A stretch of 20,696 nucleotides of DNA from Cyanobium sp. NIES-981 (GTDB lineage Bacteria; Cyanobacteriota; Cyanobacteriia; PCC-6307; Cyanobiaceae): the NCBI GenBank assembly GCA_945907085.1, contig CAMDSS010000010.1:1-20696 (forward strand), read 5' to 3'. This document shows positions 6,767 through 13,886 of this stretch, one piece after another (the first letter of the stretch is position 1; each line of letters begins with the position of its first letter). The notes below the pieces were generated by a model. That model saw only the letters and a program-made list of their open reading frames with translations, did no database searches and had not been told where the DNA came from. Both the position numbers and the translations under genes were made by a program.

Positions 6767-8368
6767 ATGCCCCCTGATCTGGCCAGTCGGATTGCCGAGC
6801 ACCTCGCCCTGGTGTCCCTGGCGATGGCGATCGGGTTGTTACTCGCCATCCCGCTGGGGGTGCTGGCTGCCCGTAGGCCCGTTTTGGCGAGGCTTGCCTT
6901 GGCCGCGGCCAATGGGCTTCAGACCATCCCCTCGCTGGCCCTGTTTGGTGTTCTGCTTACGGTGCCGCTCCTGGGGGGCATTGGCCCAGCTCCGGCCGTT
7001 GTTGCCCTGAGCATCTACGCCCTGTTGCCGTTGCTGCGCACCACGGTGATCGGCCTGCAGGGTGTGCCTGCCGGCCTCGTGCAAGCAGGTCTGGCCCTGG
7101 GGCTCACCCGCCGCCAGGTGCTCTGGGCGATCGAGTTTCCCCTGGCCTGGCCCGTGGTCCTCACCGGCATTCGTCTGGCCACCGTGGGCAGTGTGGGCCT
7201 GGCCACCGTTGCGGCGGCGATTGGGGCCGGCGGCCTTGGGGTGTTTATCTTCCGGGGCATCGCCACGGTGGACCATGGCCTGATCCTGGCGGGGGCCCTA
7301 CCAGCCGCAGCCCTGGCCCTGTTGCTGGATGGCCTGTTGGGCCTGGATCTGGGTAGGGGAGGGAGGCGTTTGCTGGCCTGGTTGACCAGCCGGCGATGGT
7401 CAGCTCCGGTTCGGGTGCGGCCCCTGGTCCTGGTCCCTGTGGCGCTGGTGGCTTTGCTGCTGGTGGCCTTGCTGCTGATTGCCTTGCTGCTGGGGCCCCA
7501 TCAAGCAAAGCCAGTGATCACGATTGGCTCGAAGAATTTCACCGAGCAGGTGATTCTGGGGGAATTATTAGTGCAGCAAATTGAGACCAACACCTCCCTT
7601 GTGGTGAAGCGACAATTTGATCTTGGTGGCACTTTTGTGCTCCACGAAGCGGTGCGCCGTGGCCAGGTGGATGGCTATGTCGAGTACACCGGCACCGCGT
7701 GGACTGCGATCCTTAAGCGACCTCCCATCAGTGATGCCCAGCGGGTCTGGAAGGAGACGGTCAAGCGGTATCAAAGCCAGTTCGATCTGACCGTCTTTCC
7801 CTCGCTTGGTTTCGACAACACCTTTGCGATTTTGGTGCGCACAGGTGATGCCCAGCGGCACCAACTCCACACGATCAGCGACCTGCTGCCTTTGGCCCCA
7901 ACCATGCGGGGGGGCTTTGGCTTTGAGTTCCTGAATCGTCAGGATGGCTATCGGGGGTTGTCTAAGCGCTATGGCTTGGTGTTTCGAACGCCGCCGCGGG
8001 AAATGGATCTGGGCTTGACCTACCGGGCCTTGGCGGATGGCCAGGTGGATGTGATTGCCGGAAATGCCACGGATGGACAGATCGCCTCCCTCAAGCTCAC
8101 CCATCTCGTTGATGACCGCCACTATTTCCCGCCCTACCAGGCGGTGCCGGTGTTCAACAGCGCCACTCTGCGGCGTCATCCGCAGCTGGTGGGGGTGTTC
8201 ACGGCCCTGGGGGGACGTTTGGATGCAGCCACGATGCGAGAACTCAACCGCCAGGTGGATCTGGAGCAGCGTCAGCCCGCGGAGGTGGTGAGGGCTTATC
8301 TGCGTCGAGCAGCTCCTGAAGCCCCGCTTCATCCAGCACCGCCACCCCCAGCTCCTGGGCCTTGGTGA
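6767..8368 (+). CDS. Osmoprotectant (glycine betaine-type) ABC transporter, permease fused to substrate-binding domain
   Basis: A 533-residue fusion for uptake of glycine betaine-like compatible solutes. Residues 1-205 form a BPD-type permease (LLLAIPLGVLAARRP; GLQTIPSLALFGVLL; the coupling-loop region around GLALGLTRRQVLWAIEFPLA; GAGGLGVFIFRGI). Residues about 216-243 are a leucine-rich membrane helix built from three 15-nt repeats. From residue 248 comes an OpuBC/OsmF-type binding domain (ITIGSKNFTEQVILGELL, VDGYVEYTGTAWTAIL, DVIAGNATDGQIASLKL), tethered on the periplasmic side. The ATG at 6767 has GGAG 10 nt upstream. No ATPase gene is in the window, so the energising subunit must be encoded elsewhere. 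The proline-rich tail (last ~20 residues) lies inside a 125-nt antisense overlap with the 3' end of ligA. Confidence 0.9.
   Translation: MPPDLASRIAEHLALVSLAMAIGLLLAIPLGVLAARRPVLARLALAAANGLQTIPSLALFGVLLTVPLLGGIGPAPAVVALSIYALLPLLRTTVIGLQGVPAGLVQAGLALGLTRRQVLWAIEFPLAWPVVLTGIRLATVGSVGLATVAAAIGAGGLGVFIFRGIATVDHGLILAGALPAAALALLLDGLLGLDLGRGGRRLLAWLTSRRWSAPVRVRPLVLVPVALVALLLVALLLIALLLGPHQAKPVITIGSKNFTEQVILGELLVQQIETNTSLVVKRQFDLGGTFVLHEAVRRGQVDGYVEYTGTAWTAILKRPPISDAQRVWKETVKRYQSQFDLTVFPSLGFDNTFAILVRTGDAQRHQLHTISDLLPLAPTMRGGFGFEFLNRQDGYRGLSKRYGLVFRTPPREMDLGLTYRALADGQVDVIAGNATDGQIASLKLTHLVDDRHYFPPYQAVPVFNSATLRRHPQLVGVFTALGGRLDAATMRELNRQVDLEQRQPAEVVRAYLRRAAPEAPLHPAPPPPAPGPW
7448..7492 (+). repeat. Three tandem 15-nt units encoding (V/I)ALLL
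   Basis: GTGGCTTTGCTGCTG, GTGGCCTTGCTGCTG and ATTGCCTTGCTGCTG follow each other in frame and encode VALLL-VALLL-IALLL. This is residues 228-242 of the permease/binding fusion, within the helix that links the two domains. Near identity at the DNA level points to slippage or duplication rather than convergent composition. Confidence 0.75.
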
Positions 8369-10379
8369 GCTTGCTGCCGGCTTCATCGCCGGCCACCACG
8401 AAGCTGGTCTTTTTGCTGACCGAGCCACTCACCTTGCCCCCGGCGGCTTCGATCAAATCCTGGGCGTCCCTGCGGCTCAAGGTTGGCAGGGTTCCTGTGA
8501 TCACGAAGGTTTGGCCCGTCAGAGCTCCCGTGCCATCGCCGCCAAGGCTTGCTCCGGCGCGCTCCGCTTCGCTGGCGGCTAAGGCCAAGCCCAGGCTGTT
8601 CAGCTGCTCCACAAGCCCTTGGTTGGCGGGGGTGGCAAACCACTGCTGCAGGGATTGGGCGATTTCAGGTCCAATGCCAAACACTGCCGTGATGCGATCT
8701 GGGCTTTCCGTGGCGGCCACCGCAAGATCTGCGGCGCTGGCAAAGGCCTTGGCCAGGGCCTTGGCATTGACTTCGCCCACGTGGTGGATGCCCAGGCCAT
8801 AGAGCTGCCGGTGCCAGCTCTGCTGCTTGGAGGCTTCCAGGGCCGCCATCAATTTGATGGCAGAGGTGTCGCCCATGCGCTCCAGGCTGGAGAGCAGGGC
8901 CCCGTCCAGGCGGTAGAGATCGGCGATGGAGCCCACCAGGCCCCGATCCACCAGCTGCCCAATCAATTTGCTGCCCAGGCCGTCGATATCCAGGGCCCCC
9001 TTGCCCACCCAGTGGCGCAGGGTGCCCCGCAGGATTGCCGGACAGCTGTTATTGACGCAGCGAGTGGCGGCTTCGCCCTGCTCGCGCACCAGTTCCGAGC
9101 CGCATTCCGGGCAGCGGTTGGGCAACACCAGCCGTTCGGCGCCAGCAGGCCGCAGCTCCGTCAACACCCGCACCACCTCGGGGATGATCTCGCCGGCCTT
9201 GCGCACCACGATGGTGTCGCCGCCGCAGAGGTCCAGTTCGGCCAGCCGATCGGCGTTGTGGAGGGTGGCCCGGCCCACCGTGGTGCCGGCCAGGGAGATG
9301 GGCTCAAATTCGGCCACCGGCGTGACCACCCCCGTGCGGCCCACCTGGCAACTGAGGCGTAGCAGTTTGCTGGGGGCTTCTTCAGCGGCGTATTTCAGGG
9401 CGATCGCCCAGCGGGGTGCTTTTTGGGTGAAACCTGCGGTGTCCTGCAGGCGCAGGTCGTTGAGTTTCACCACCACGCCGTCGGTGGCGTAGGGCAGTTG
9501 CCTGCGGCCTCCATCCCAGTGGGCAAAGAAGGTTTCGATGGCGGCGAGGCCCTCGCCCAGCTGGGCGTTGGGGTTCACCTTGAACCCTGCCGCCTTCAGC
9601 CACTCCAGGGCTTCCCATTGGCTGGCAGGCCCGCCGGGGCCGCTCGGGAGATGCAGGGTGTAGGCGAAGAAATCCAGGCGCCTGGAGGCCACCACCTTGG
9701 GGTCGAGCTGGCGGAGGGTGCCGGCGCAGGCGTTGCGGGGGTTGGCAAACAGGGCCTCTCCCCGGGCAGCCCGCTCGGCGTTGATGGCCGCAAAGGTGGC
9801 GTCGGGAATGAAGGCCTCACCGCGCACCTCCACCCACTCCGGCGGGTTGTCGAGCTGGAGGCGCAACGGCACCGCCCCAATCGTGCGCACGTTGGCGGTG
9901 ATCTCCTCCCCCCGCTCCCCATCGCCGCGGGTGGCGGCCCGCACCAACACCCCGTGCTCGTAGCTCAGGGCTAGGGCGTTGCCATCGATCTTGAGTTCGG
10001 CAACCAGCGCCAGGGATGGCAGGGCTTCTGTGTCTGCCGCAGGGCGATCGAGGGCGTTCAACAGCCGGCGGTACCAGCTCTCCAGCTCTTCGACGCTGAA
10101 GGCGTTGTCGAGGCTGAGCAGGCCAATGCGGTGGGCCACGTTGGTGAACCCCTCCGCTGGGCTGCCCCCCACCCGCTGGGTGGGGCTATCGGCAGTCACC
10201 AGCTCAGGATGGGCTGCTTCGAGATCCAGCAGTTCCCGGTACAGCCGGTCGTACACCGGATCCTCCATCTCGGGGGCATCCAGCACGTAGTAGGCGTGGG
10301 CGGCCCTATTGAGCAGTCGCCGCAGTTCTATGAGCCGTTCGTTGGCGGACGCCATGGGGAAGCCCAGTTGCGTCTGCAT
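8244..10379 (-). CDS. ligA: NAD-dependent DNA ligase LigA
   Basis: A 711-residue LigA, which seals nicks in duplex DNA in replication and repair using NAD+. All domains are visible. Ia carries HAYYVLDAPEMEDPVYDRLY. The adenylation domain carries the active-site lysine in ELKIDGN (K130 from this start) and the later motif DGVVVKLN. The OB fold carries RTGVVTPVAEFEPISLAGTT. A Cys4 zinc finger (CPECGSELV ... CVNNSCPAI), HhH repeats (DIDGLGSKLI; GIGPEIAQSL) and a C-terminal BRCT domain (GQTFVITGTLPTLSRRDAQ) follow. Starts at TTG 10385, ATG 10379 and ATG 10355 are all possible; none has a strong ribosome binding site. I use 10379, which is 13 nt after the stop of the upstream gene and suggests coupling. 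The tail after the BRCT domain (PSPPPRADAAPDPPGG) lies in the overlap with the convergent transporter gene. Confidence 0.97.
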   Translation of the reverse strand: MQTQLGFPMASANERLIELRRLLNRAAHAYYVLDAPEMEDPVYDRLYRELLDLEAAHPELVTADSPTQRVGGSPAEGFTNVAHRIGLLSLDNAFSVEELESWYRRLLNALDRPAADTEALPSLALVAELKIDGNALALSYEHGVLVRAATRGDGERGEEITANVRTIGAVPLRLQLDNPPEWVEVRGEAFIPDATFAAINAERAARGEALFANPRNACAGTLRQLDPKVVASRRLDFFAYTLHLPSGPGGPASQWEALEWLKAAGFKVNPNAQLGEGLAAIETFFAHWDGGRRQLPYATDGVVVKLNDLRLQDTAGFTQKAPRWAIALKYAAEEAPSKLLRLSCQVGRTGVVTPVAEFEPISLAGTTVGRATLHNADRLAELDLCGGDTIVVRKAGEIIPEVVRVLTELRPAGAERLVLPNRCPECGSELVREQGEAATRCVNNSCPAILRGTLRHWVGKGALDIDGLGSKLIGQLVDRGLVGSIADLYRLDGALLSSLERMGDTSAIKLMAALEASKQQSWHRQLYGLGIHHVGEVNAKALAKAFASAADLAVAATESPDRITAVFGIGPEIAQSLQQWFATPANQGLVEQLNSLGLALAASEAERAGASLGGDGTGALTGQTFVITGTLPTLSRRDAQDLIEAAGGKVSGSVSKKTSFVVAGDEAGSKLTKAQELGVAVLDEAGLQELLDADKPSPPPRADAAPDPPGG

Positions 10380-10392
10380 CGCCAAGATCGCT

Positions 10393-10815
10393 TCAGGCAG
10401 CAGCCAACTTGGTGATGCGCTCGACGCGCCACTGCTCTTCCACCTTCACGAAGGTGAAATCCAAGGGCAGCTCCTCGGTGCCATCGGATTTGAGCTTCAC
10501 CGTGAGCATGATGAGCTTGTCTTCCATGCGGGGTCTGCCGGATTTCAGGTTCCGGTACTTGTTCAGCTGCAGCCCGGCGAGGAAGCGGATGAACTGCTGA
10601 CGGTTGACGTGGGACCGGTAGTTCTTGGTGGTGAGCAGGTAGGCCCCATCCACTTGGCCGCTCGCCACCTGGGTGAAGAACTGCTTGATCAGCGGGTTGA
10701 TGCCCCGGGCACTGAGCACCAGCTTCAACGCCGAGATCGTCCAGTACAGGAGCAGGGCCCCGGCGCCGGCCATCAGGGCCTTGGTGCCGATATCGCGGGT
10801 CAGACCCCAATCCAT
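10393..10815 (-). CDS. Small membrane-anchored protein, NTF2-like fold suspected
   Basis: A 140-residue protein with a single N-terminal membrane helix (about 12-33, ALMAGAGALLLYWTISALKL), followed by a soluble domain of about 100 residues. That domain has the helix-helix-sheet pattern of NTF2/cystatin-like hypothetical families: FFTQVASGQVDGAYLLTTKNYR, then QQFIRFLAGL, then strands ending FTFVKVEEQWRVERI. I do not recognise a named family and cannot assign a function; the domain would face the periplasm or cytoplasm depending on topology. The ATG at 10815 is the first start of the frame. It is upstream of ligA by 13 nt on the same strand and diverges from the SprT-like gene across about 110 nt. 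Confidence 0.75.
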   Translation of the reverse strand: MDWGLTRDIGTKALMAGAGALLLYWTISALKLVLSARGINPLIKQFFTQVASGQVDGAYLLTTKNYRSHVNRQQFIRFLAGLQLNKYRNLKSGRPRMEDKLIMLTVKLKSDGTEELPLDFTFVKVEEQWRVERITKLAAA

Positions 10816-10924
10816 TGCGGTTGCTGCTGCTCTGTGAGCTTCGGAGTCTGACTGACCACGTTCGCGAATTGGGGCTTATCTGCAAAGGCCGCCACAATGC
10901 GCCGATCCGCTGGCTTGCCGCATC

Positions 10925-11464
10925 GTGCCCCTGGAGCCCCTGCTGCCCCTGTTTCACCGCTTGGACCGGGAGCATTTCGAAAGCACCCTGGCGCCTGGGG
11001 GCATCGCCATGGTGGAGGTGCGCTGGAGTGATGGCCGCATGCGCCGTACGGCGGGGTTGTACCGAAGCGGGCGCCACCCGGATGGGCGCGATCTCTGCGA
11101 AATCGTGCTGTCGCGGCCCCTGCTGGAACCCCTGCCCAGGGAGGCCACCCTCAGCACCCTCTGCCACGAAATGATCCATGCCTGGCTGGATCGGGTGGAG
11201 GGAGTTCGGGAAGTCCATGGCCCCCAATTCCGGGCCCGCATGGCTGCCATCAACGCCAGCCAAACCAGCTTTGAGGTGAGCCTGCGCCATCGCTATCCGG
11301 TGCCTGCCAATGCCAGCCGCTGGCTTGCCCGCTGCCCCACCTGCGGAATCTCAGCGTCCTATCAACGGCGCATGAAAGGCCTGGCCTGCAAGGTGTGTTG
11401 TCTGCGTTTCCATGGCGGCCGCTGGAACGCCAGTTGCCTGTTGGAATTTGAGCAGGCGGCTTAG
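10925..11464 (+). CDS. SprT-like zinc metallopeptidase-domain protein
   Basis: A 179-residue protein of the SprT/Spartan-like family, cytoplasmic. The zinc-site motif is complete: H81-E82-x-x-H85 in LCHEMIHAWLD, with the third histidine H98 in EVHGPQF, the usual spacing for SprT domains. The C-terminal part carries a zinc ribbon with CPTC and a second pair in CKVC, also typical. Eukaryotic relatives cleave DNA-protein crosslinks; the role of the short bacterial members is not established. The GTG at 10925 is the best start, since no in-frame ATG precedes the conserved region. It begins a run of three same-strand genes, with two hypothetical proteins following. Confidence 0.87.
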   Translation: MPLEPLLPLFHRLDREHFESTLAPGGIAMVEVRWSDGRMRRTAGLYRSGRHPDGRDLCEIVLSRPLLEPLPREATLSTLCHEMIHAWLDRVEGVREVHGPQFRARMAAINASQTSFEVSLRHRYPVPANASRWLARCPTCGISASYQRRMKGLACKVCCLRFHGGRWNASCLLEFEQAA

Positions 11465-11502
11465 GGTCGGGTCCACATGAGGGGGCAAGGGGGCCAAGGC
11501 CG

Positions 11503-11616
11503 ATGGGTGTGTTCCTTTGGACCCTGGAATTCGGGGGCTTCTCGATTGCCCTGGTGGGCATGGCTCGGGAGCAATGGTTGGCAGCGCAGCGCCGATTGGC
11601 GACCCAACGTCGATAG
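11503..11616 (+). CDS. 37-residue small protein with one hydrophobic segment
   Basis: A short ORF from ATG 11503 to TAG 11614-11616, encoding MGVFLWTLEFGGFSIALVGM followed by AREQWLAAQRRLATQRR. The first half is a plausible membrane helix and the second a basic amphipathic helix, the usual build of small membrane proteins. It fills the 161-nt gap between the SprT-like gene and the next gene, which starts 9 nt after its stop, so cotranslation is likely. Purine-rich AAGG lies 5 nt before the ATG. It is too short for ordinary gene callers. The function is unknown; coding status is inferred from composition and placement. Confidence 0.6.
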   Translation: MGVFLWTLEFGGFSIALVGMAREQWLAAQRRLATQRR

Positions 11617-11625
11617 GTTTGGTTG

Positions 11626-12144
11626 ATGGGCGAATCCTGGTCTGAGTACGACAGCACCCCTCCCCGCGAGCGCCCCAGGCGCGGCCCTGACCCCCTGGAG
11701 CAGGGCTTTGATCGCTTGGTGAGTGCTGGGCGCCAGCTGGTGGATGGGGTTTCGGGGGCCCGCCCGGGATCGCGCACCGCCTCGAGGGGGGCTCAACCGG
11801 GGGGAGAAGACCGCAGGCCAGGGCTGGATCGGTTGGGCCGCTGGGTGGAGGACAAACTCGATTGGATCCTCGATGAGGATGAGGATTGGCGCGAACCGTG
11901 GCAGGAGCCAGCCCAGCGGCCGGAACCGGCTGGGCGTCGCCCCCTGGAGGCGATCTCTCGCCGGGGGAGGCCTGCAGAAGGTGGTGGTGCCCAAGAGGAT
12001 TGGCCCGACGACGCCAGTTTTTCAATCCCCCGTTGGCAGCGCCAGCCAGCAAATCCCCAGCCTCTAGCTGTTGAGGCCCCAGACCCCCAGCCGTCAGCTA
12101 CCGGTCGCCCCTTGCCCAGATCCACCCGACGCCGCAGGGCCTAG
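11626..12144 (+). CDS. Disordered hypothetical protein rich in Pro, Arg and acidic residues
   Basis: A 172-residue protein (ATG 11626, with an in-frame TTG one codon earlier). It is mostly low-complexity: a basic/proline N-terminus (STPPRERPRRGPDPLEQGFD), glycine/arginine linkers and a basic C-terminus (RSTRRRRA). Two short segments look ordered and may be the conserved core: QGFDRLVSAGRQLVDGV near residue 28, and a tryptophan- and acid-rich helix, LGRWVEDKLDWILDEDEDW, near residue 70. There is no signal peptide or membrane segment. I do not recognise the family. Its last 51 nt overlap the 3' end of the convergent chorismate lyase gene. Confidence 0.68.
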   Translation: MGESWSEYDSTPPRERPRRGPDPLEQGFDRLVSAGRQLVDGVSGARPGSRTASRGAQPGGEDRRPGLDRLGRWVEDKLDWILDEDEDWREPWQEPAQRPEPAGRRPLEAISRRGRPAEGGGAQEDWPDDASFSIPRWQRQPANPQPLAVEAPDPQPSATGRPLPRSTRRRRA

Positions 12145-12720
12145 CCAGGTTTCAAGTGCCGGAGAAAAAACCTCACGAATCACGGTGAGCTCTTTGCCGC
12201 CGCGAAAAAAGCGGTAATGGCGGCTCCAAAACGGTCCTGGATAGCCAAATCGCTCAGCCAGCCAAGGGGCCTCCACCTGGGCGAGCCCATCCACCTCGCG
12301 AAACAGCTCGGCTCGGTTGCTCGTGAGGCTCCGCCAGATGGGTTGGTCCTTTTGGCGCAGGTGCTCTTCTGCCTGCGCTTGGTTCCACCAACTTTCGGCC
12401 CAAGCCAAGGTTTGCTCGCCGCAGCGCAGCCACACCTGGCGGCGGAGCAAGGGTGGCTCTAGTTCGGAGATTTCCTCAGGGGGTGGGCTAGCTAGGCCGC
12501 CTGAGCCCTCCGGGTAGACGATCGAATCGGGCCCCATGGCAATCAATTCGATTTCCACGGGAATGCCGCTCAGGCATTCGAGGTGGCGGGTGGGGCTGCC
12601 ATCGCCCAAGAGCAGCAGGCGCCAGGGGCCCCGCAGGCCATGGCCGGCCTGGCCTTGCAACACATCTGCTTTGCTGGCTTGCCAGCAGGTCTGGGGGGAC
12701 TTGATCGGGCCAGCCGTCAC
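12094..12720 (-). CDS. Chorismate lyase, DUF98/cyanobacterial type
   Basis: A 208-residue protein resembling the cyanobacterial chorismate--pyruvate lyase family (DUF98), which makes 4-hydroxybenzoate from chorismate as the head group for plastoquinone. Recognised stretches are WRLLLLGDGSPTRHLECLSG (the family opening), RQVWLRCGEQTLAWAESWWN (the central beta strand and helix), and RFGYPGPFWSRHYRFFRGG with ELTVIREVFSP near the end. Proteobacterial UbiC differs in sequence, and the assignment rests on overall family resemblance. The GTG at 12720 is the first start of the frame and no strong ribosome binding site is visible, so the start is uncertain. It is transcribed away from the glycosyltransferase run, with only 44 nt between annotated starts, and its 3' end overlaps the neighbouring hypothetical gene by 51 nt. 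Confidence 0.8.
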   Translation of the reverse strand: MTAGPIKSPQTCWQASKADVLQGQAGHGLRGPWRLLLLGDGSPTRHLECLSGIPVEIELIAMGPDSIVYPEGSGGLASPPPEEISELEPPLLRRQVWLRCGEQTLAWAESWWNQAQAEEHLRQKDQPIWRSLTSNRAELFREVDGLAQVEAPWLAERFGYPGPFWSRHYRFFRGGKELTVIREVFSPALETWLGPAASGGSGQGATGS

Positions 12721-12764
12721 CAGTTCGCCACTGCCGAAGAGGATGGATCAAGCCTAGAAACCCT

Positions 12765-13886
12765 ATGGTGCTGCAAGGGAAAAGGAGCTGCGTTTTGGCT
12801 TGGAAGCGCCCCTTTCGCTGGCCCGGAACCTGGAAGCCATCGCAGGGTGGTTTGGCCGATGTCGTTGTTCCCAATTTTCACCGCCGTTATACGGGCGTTT
12901 CGGCCACCATTCAGGCCCTCGTGCCATGCCAACGCCGGAGCCGTCAGGTGGGCCTCTGGGATTGGGGCGGCCTGCCGCTGCTGGCCCAGTTCAGTTGGAT
13001 CGATCTGCTGCGCCATGGTTGGGATAGGCCCCTTCTCGGCAGCCATCGCATTTGGCATGCCAGGCGCGATCTCGAAATCTTGATGGGCTTGGTCCTCAAG
13101 CATGGGCTTCGTCAGCCATGGAAGGTGGTGTTCACCTCGGCGGCTCCCAAGCGTCCTGGGGTGGGGCTGCAATGGTTACTTGGAGCCTGTGATGCGGTGA
13201 TTGCCACGTCCGAACGGTCGGCAGCATTTCTGCCCAGGTGCACCACCGTGATCCACCACGGAGTGGATACCCACTTCTATTGCCCTGCTGAGGGCTCGAC
13301 TGGGGTTCCCCAGAATTCTTATTTGATTGGTGCTTTTGGCCGCATTCGGCCCAGCAAGGGGACTGACTTGCTGGTCAGTGCATTGGTTGAGGTGTTGCCC
13401 GAGTATCCACAGTTCTCGGCTTTTTTTACAGGCCTATGCAAACCTGGCGAGCATGCCTATCTTGAATCCATGCAGGCCAAGATCAGCAAGGCTGGCCTGG
13501 GAGAAAGAATTAAGTTCTTGGGCGACCTTGACCGGGAATCGGTAAGGAGGCTTTATCAGCAGGCGACTCTTTGCGTGGCAGCATCGAGGCGTGAGGGCTT
13601 TGGGTTGACTCCCCTCGAGGCCATGGCATCAGGTTGCGCAGTGCTCACATCCGATGCCGGCGTTTGGCCCAGGGTGGTTGATTCGGTTGTCGGTCTTCGC
13701 TTTGAAACGGGTCGATTGGATGATTTGATTGAAAAACTGCGCGTGCTCTTGGCTGATCCTGGGAAGCTATTGGAGATCGGAAGGAAGGGGCGCGAGCGCG
13801 CAGTTGCTAAGCATTCTTTGGAGCAAGAAGCTGATGCCATTCATCGCCTCTATTTGGAATTGGGAGGGGCTGATATCTCCCCATGA
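12765..13886 (+). CDS. GT4 glycosyltransferase, LpcC-like (lipopolysaccharide core)
   Basis: A 373-residue GT-B fold retaining glycosyltransferase. The opening ADVVVPNFHRRYTGVSATIQ, followed by RIWHARRDLEILMGL, KVVFTSAAPKRPG, DAVIATSERSAAFL and IHHGVDT, matches the LpcC group that adds a hexose to the lipopolysaccharide core on the cytoplasmic face of the inner membrane. The donor-site segment GAFGRIRPSKGTDLL and the E-x7-E motif (E277 to E285 in EGFGLTPLEAMASG) are intact. The first 29 residues from ATG 12765 do not resemble the family. A TTG at 12852, preceded by AGGGTGG, would start exactly at the conserved sequence and may be the true start. Its stop overlaps the next gene by 4 nt (ATGA). 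Confidence 0.87.
   Translation: MVLQGKRSCVLAWKRPFRWPGTWKPSQGGLADVVVPNFHRRYTGVSATIQALVPCQRRSRQVGLWDWGGLPLLAQFSWIDLLRHGWDRPLLGSHRIWHARRDLEILMGLVLKHGLRQPWKVVFTSAAPKRPGVGLQWLLGACDAVIATSERSAAFLPRCTTVIHHGVDTHFYCPAEGSTGVPQNSYLIGAFGRIRPSKGTDLLVSALVEVLPEYPQFSAFFTGLCKPGEHAYLESMQAKISKAGLGERIKFLGDLDRESVRRLYQQATLCVAASRREGFGLTPLEAMASGCAVLTSDAGVWPRVVDSVVGLRFETGRLDDLIEKLRVLLADPGKLLEIGRKGRERAVAKHSLEQEADAIHRLYLELGGADISP

Noticed and set aside
8619..9362. 247-codon open frame on the plus strand inside ligA
   Set aside because: It is antisense to intact, motif-complete LigA coding sequence; high GC makes long antisense frames common here, and its translation is Gly/Gln/His-rich without domain features.
9400..9407. 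HIP1 octamer GCGATCGC inside ligA
   Set aside because: Only one copy was noticed in 20.7 kb, which at this GC content is about what chance gives; there is no HIP1 enrichment as in many other cyanobacteria.
10815..11174. 119-codon plus-strand frame overlapping the start of the SprT-like gene
   Set aside because: It is in a different frame from the HExxH-containing product; Cys/Trp/Arg-rich translation typical of a frame shadow.
11351..12052. 233-codon minus-strand frame across the SprT-like and disordered genes
   Set aside because: Pro/Gly/Arg-rich noise that overlaps the zinc ribbon of a well-supported gene, a small ORF and the next gene; no ribosome binding site or recognisable motif.
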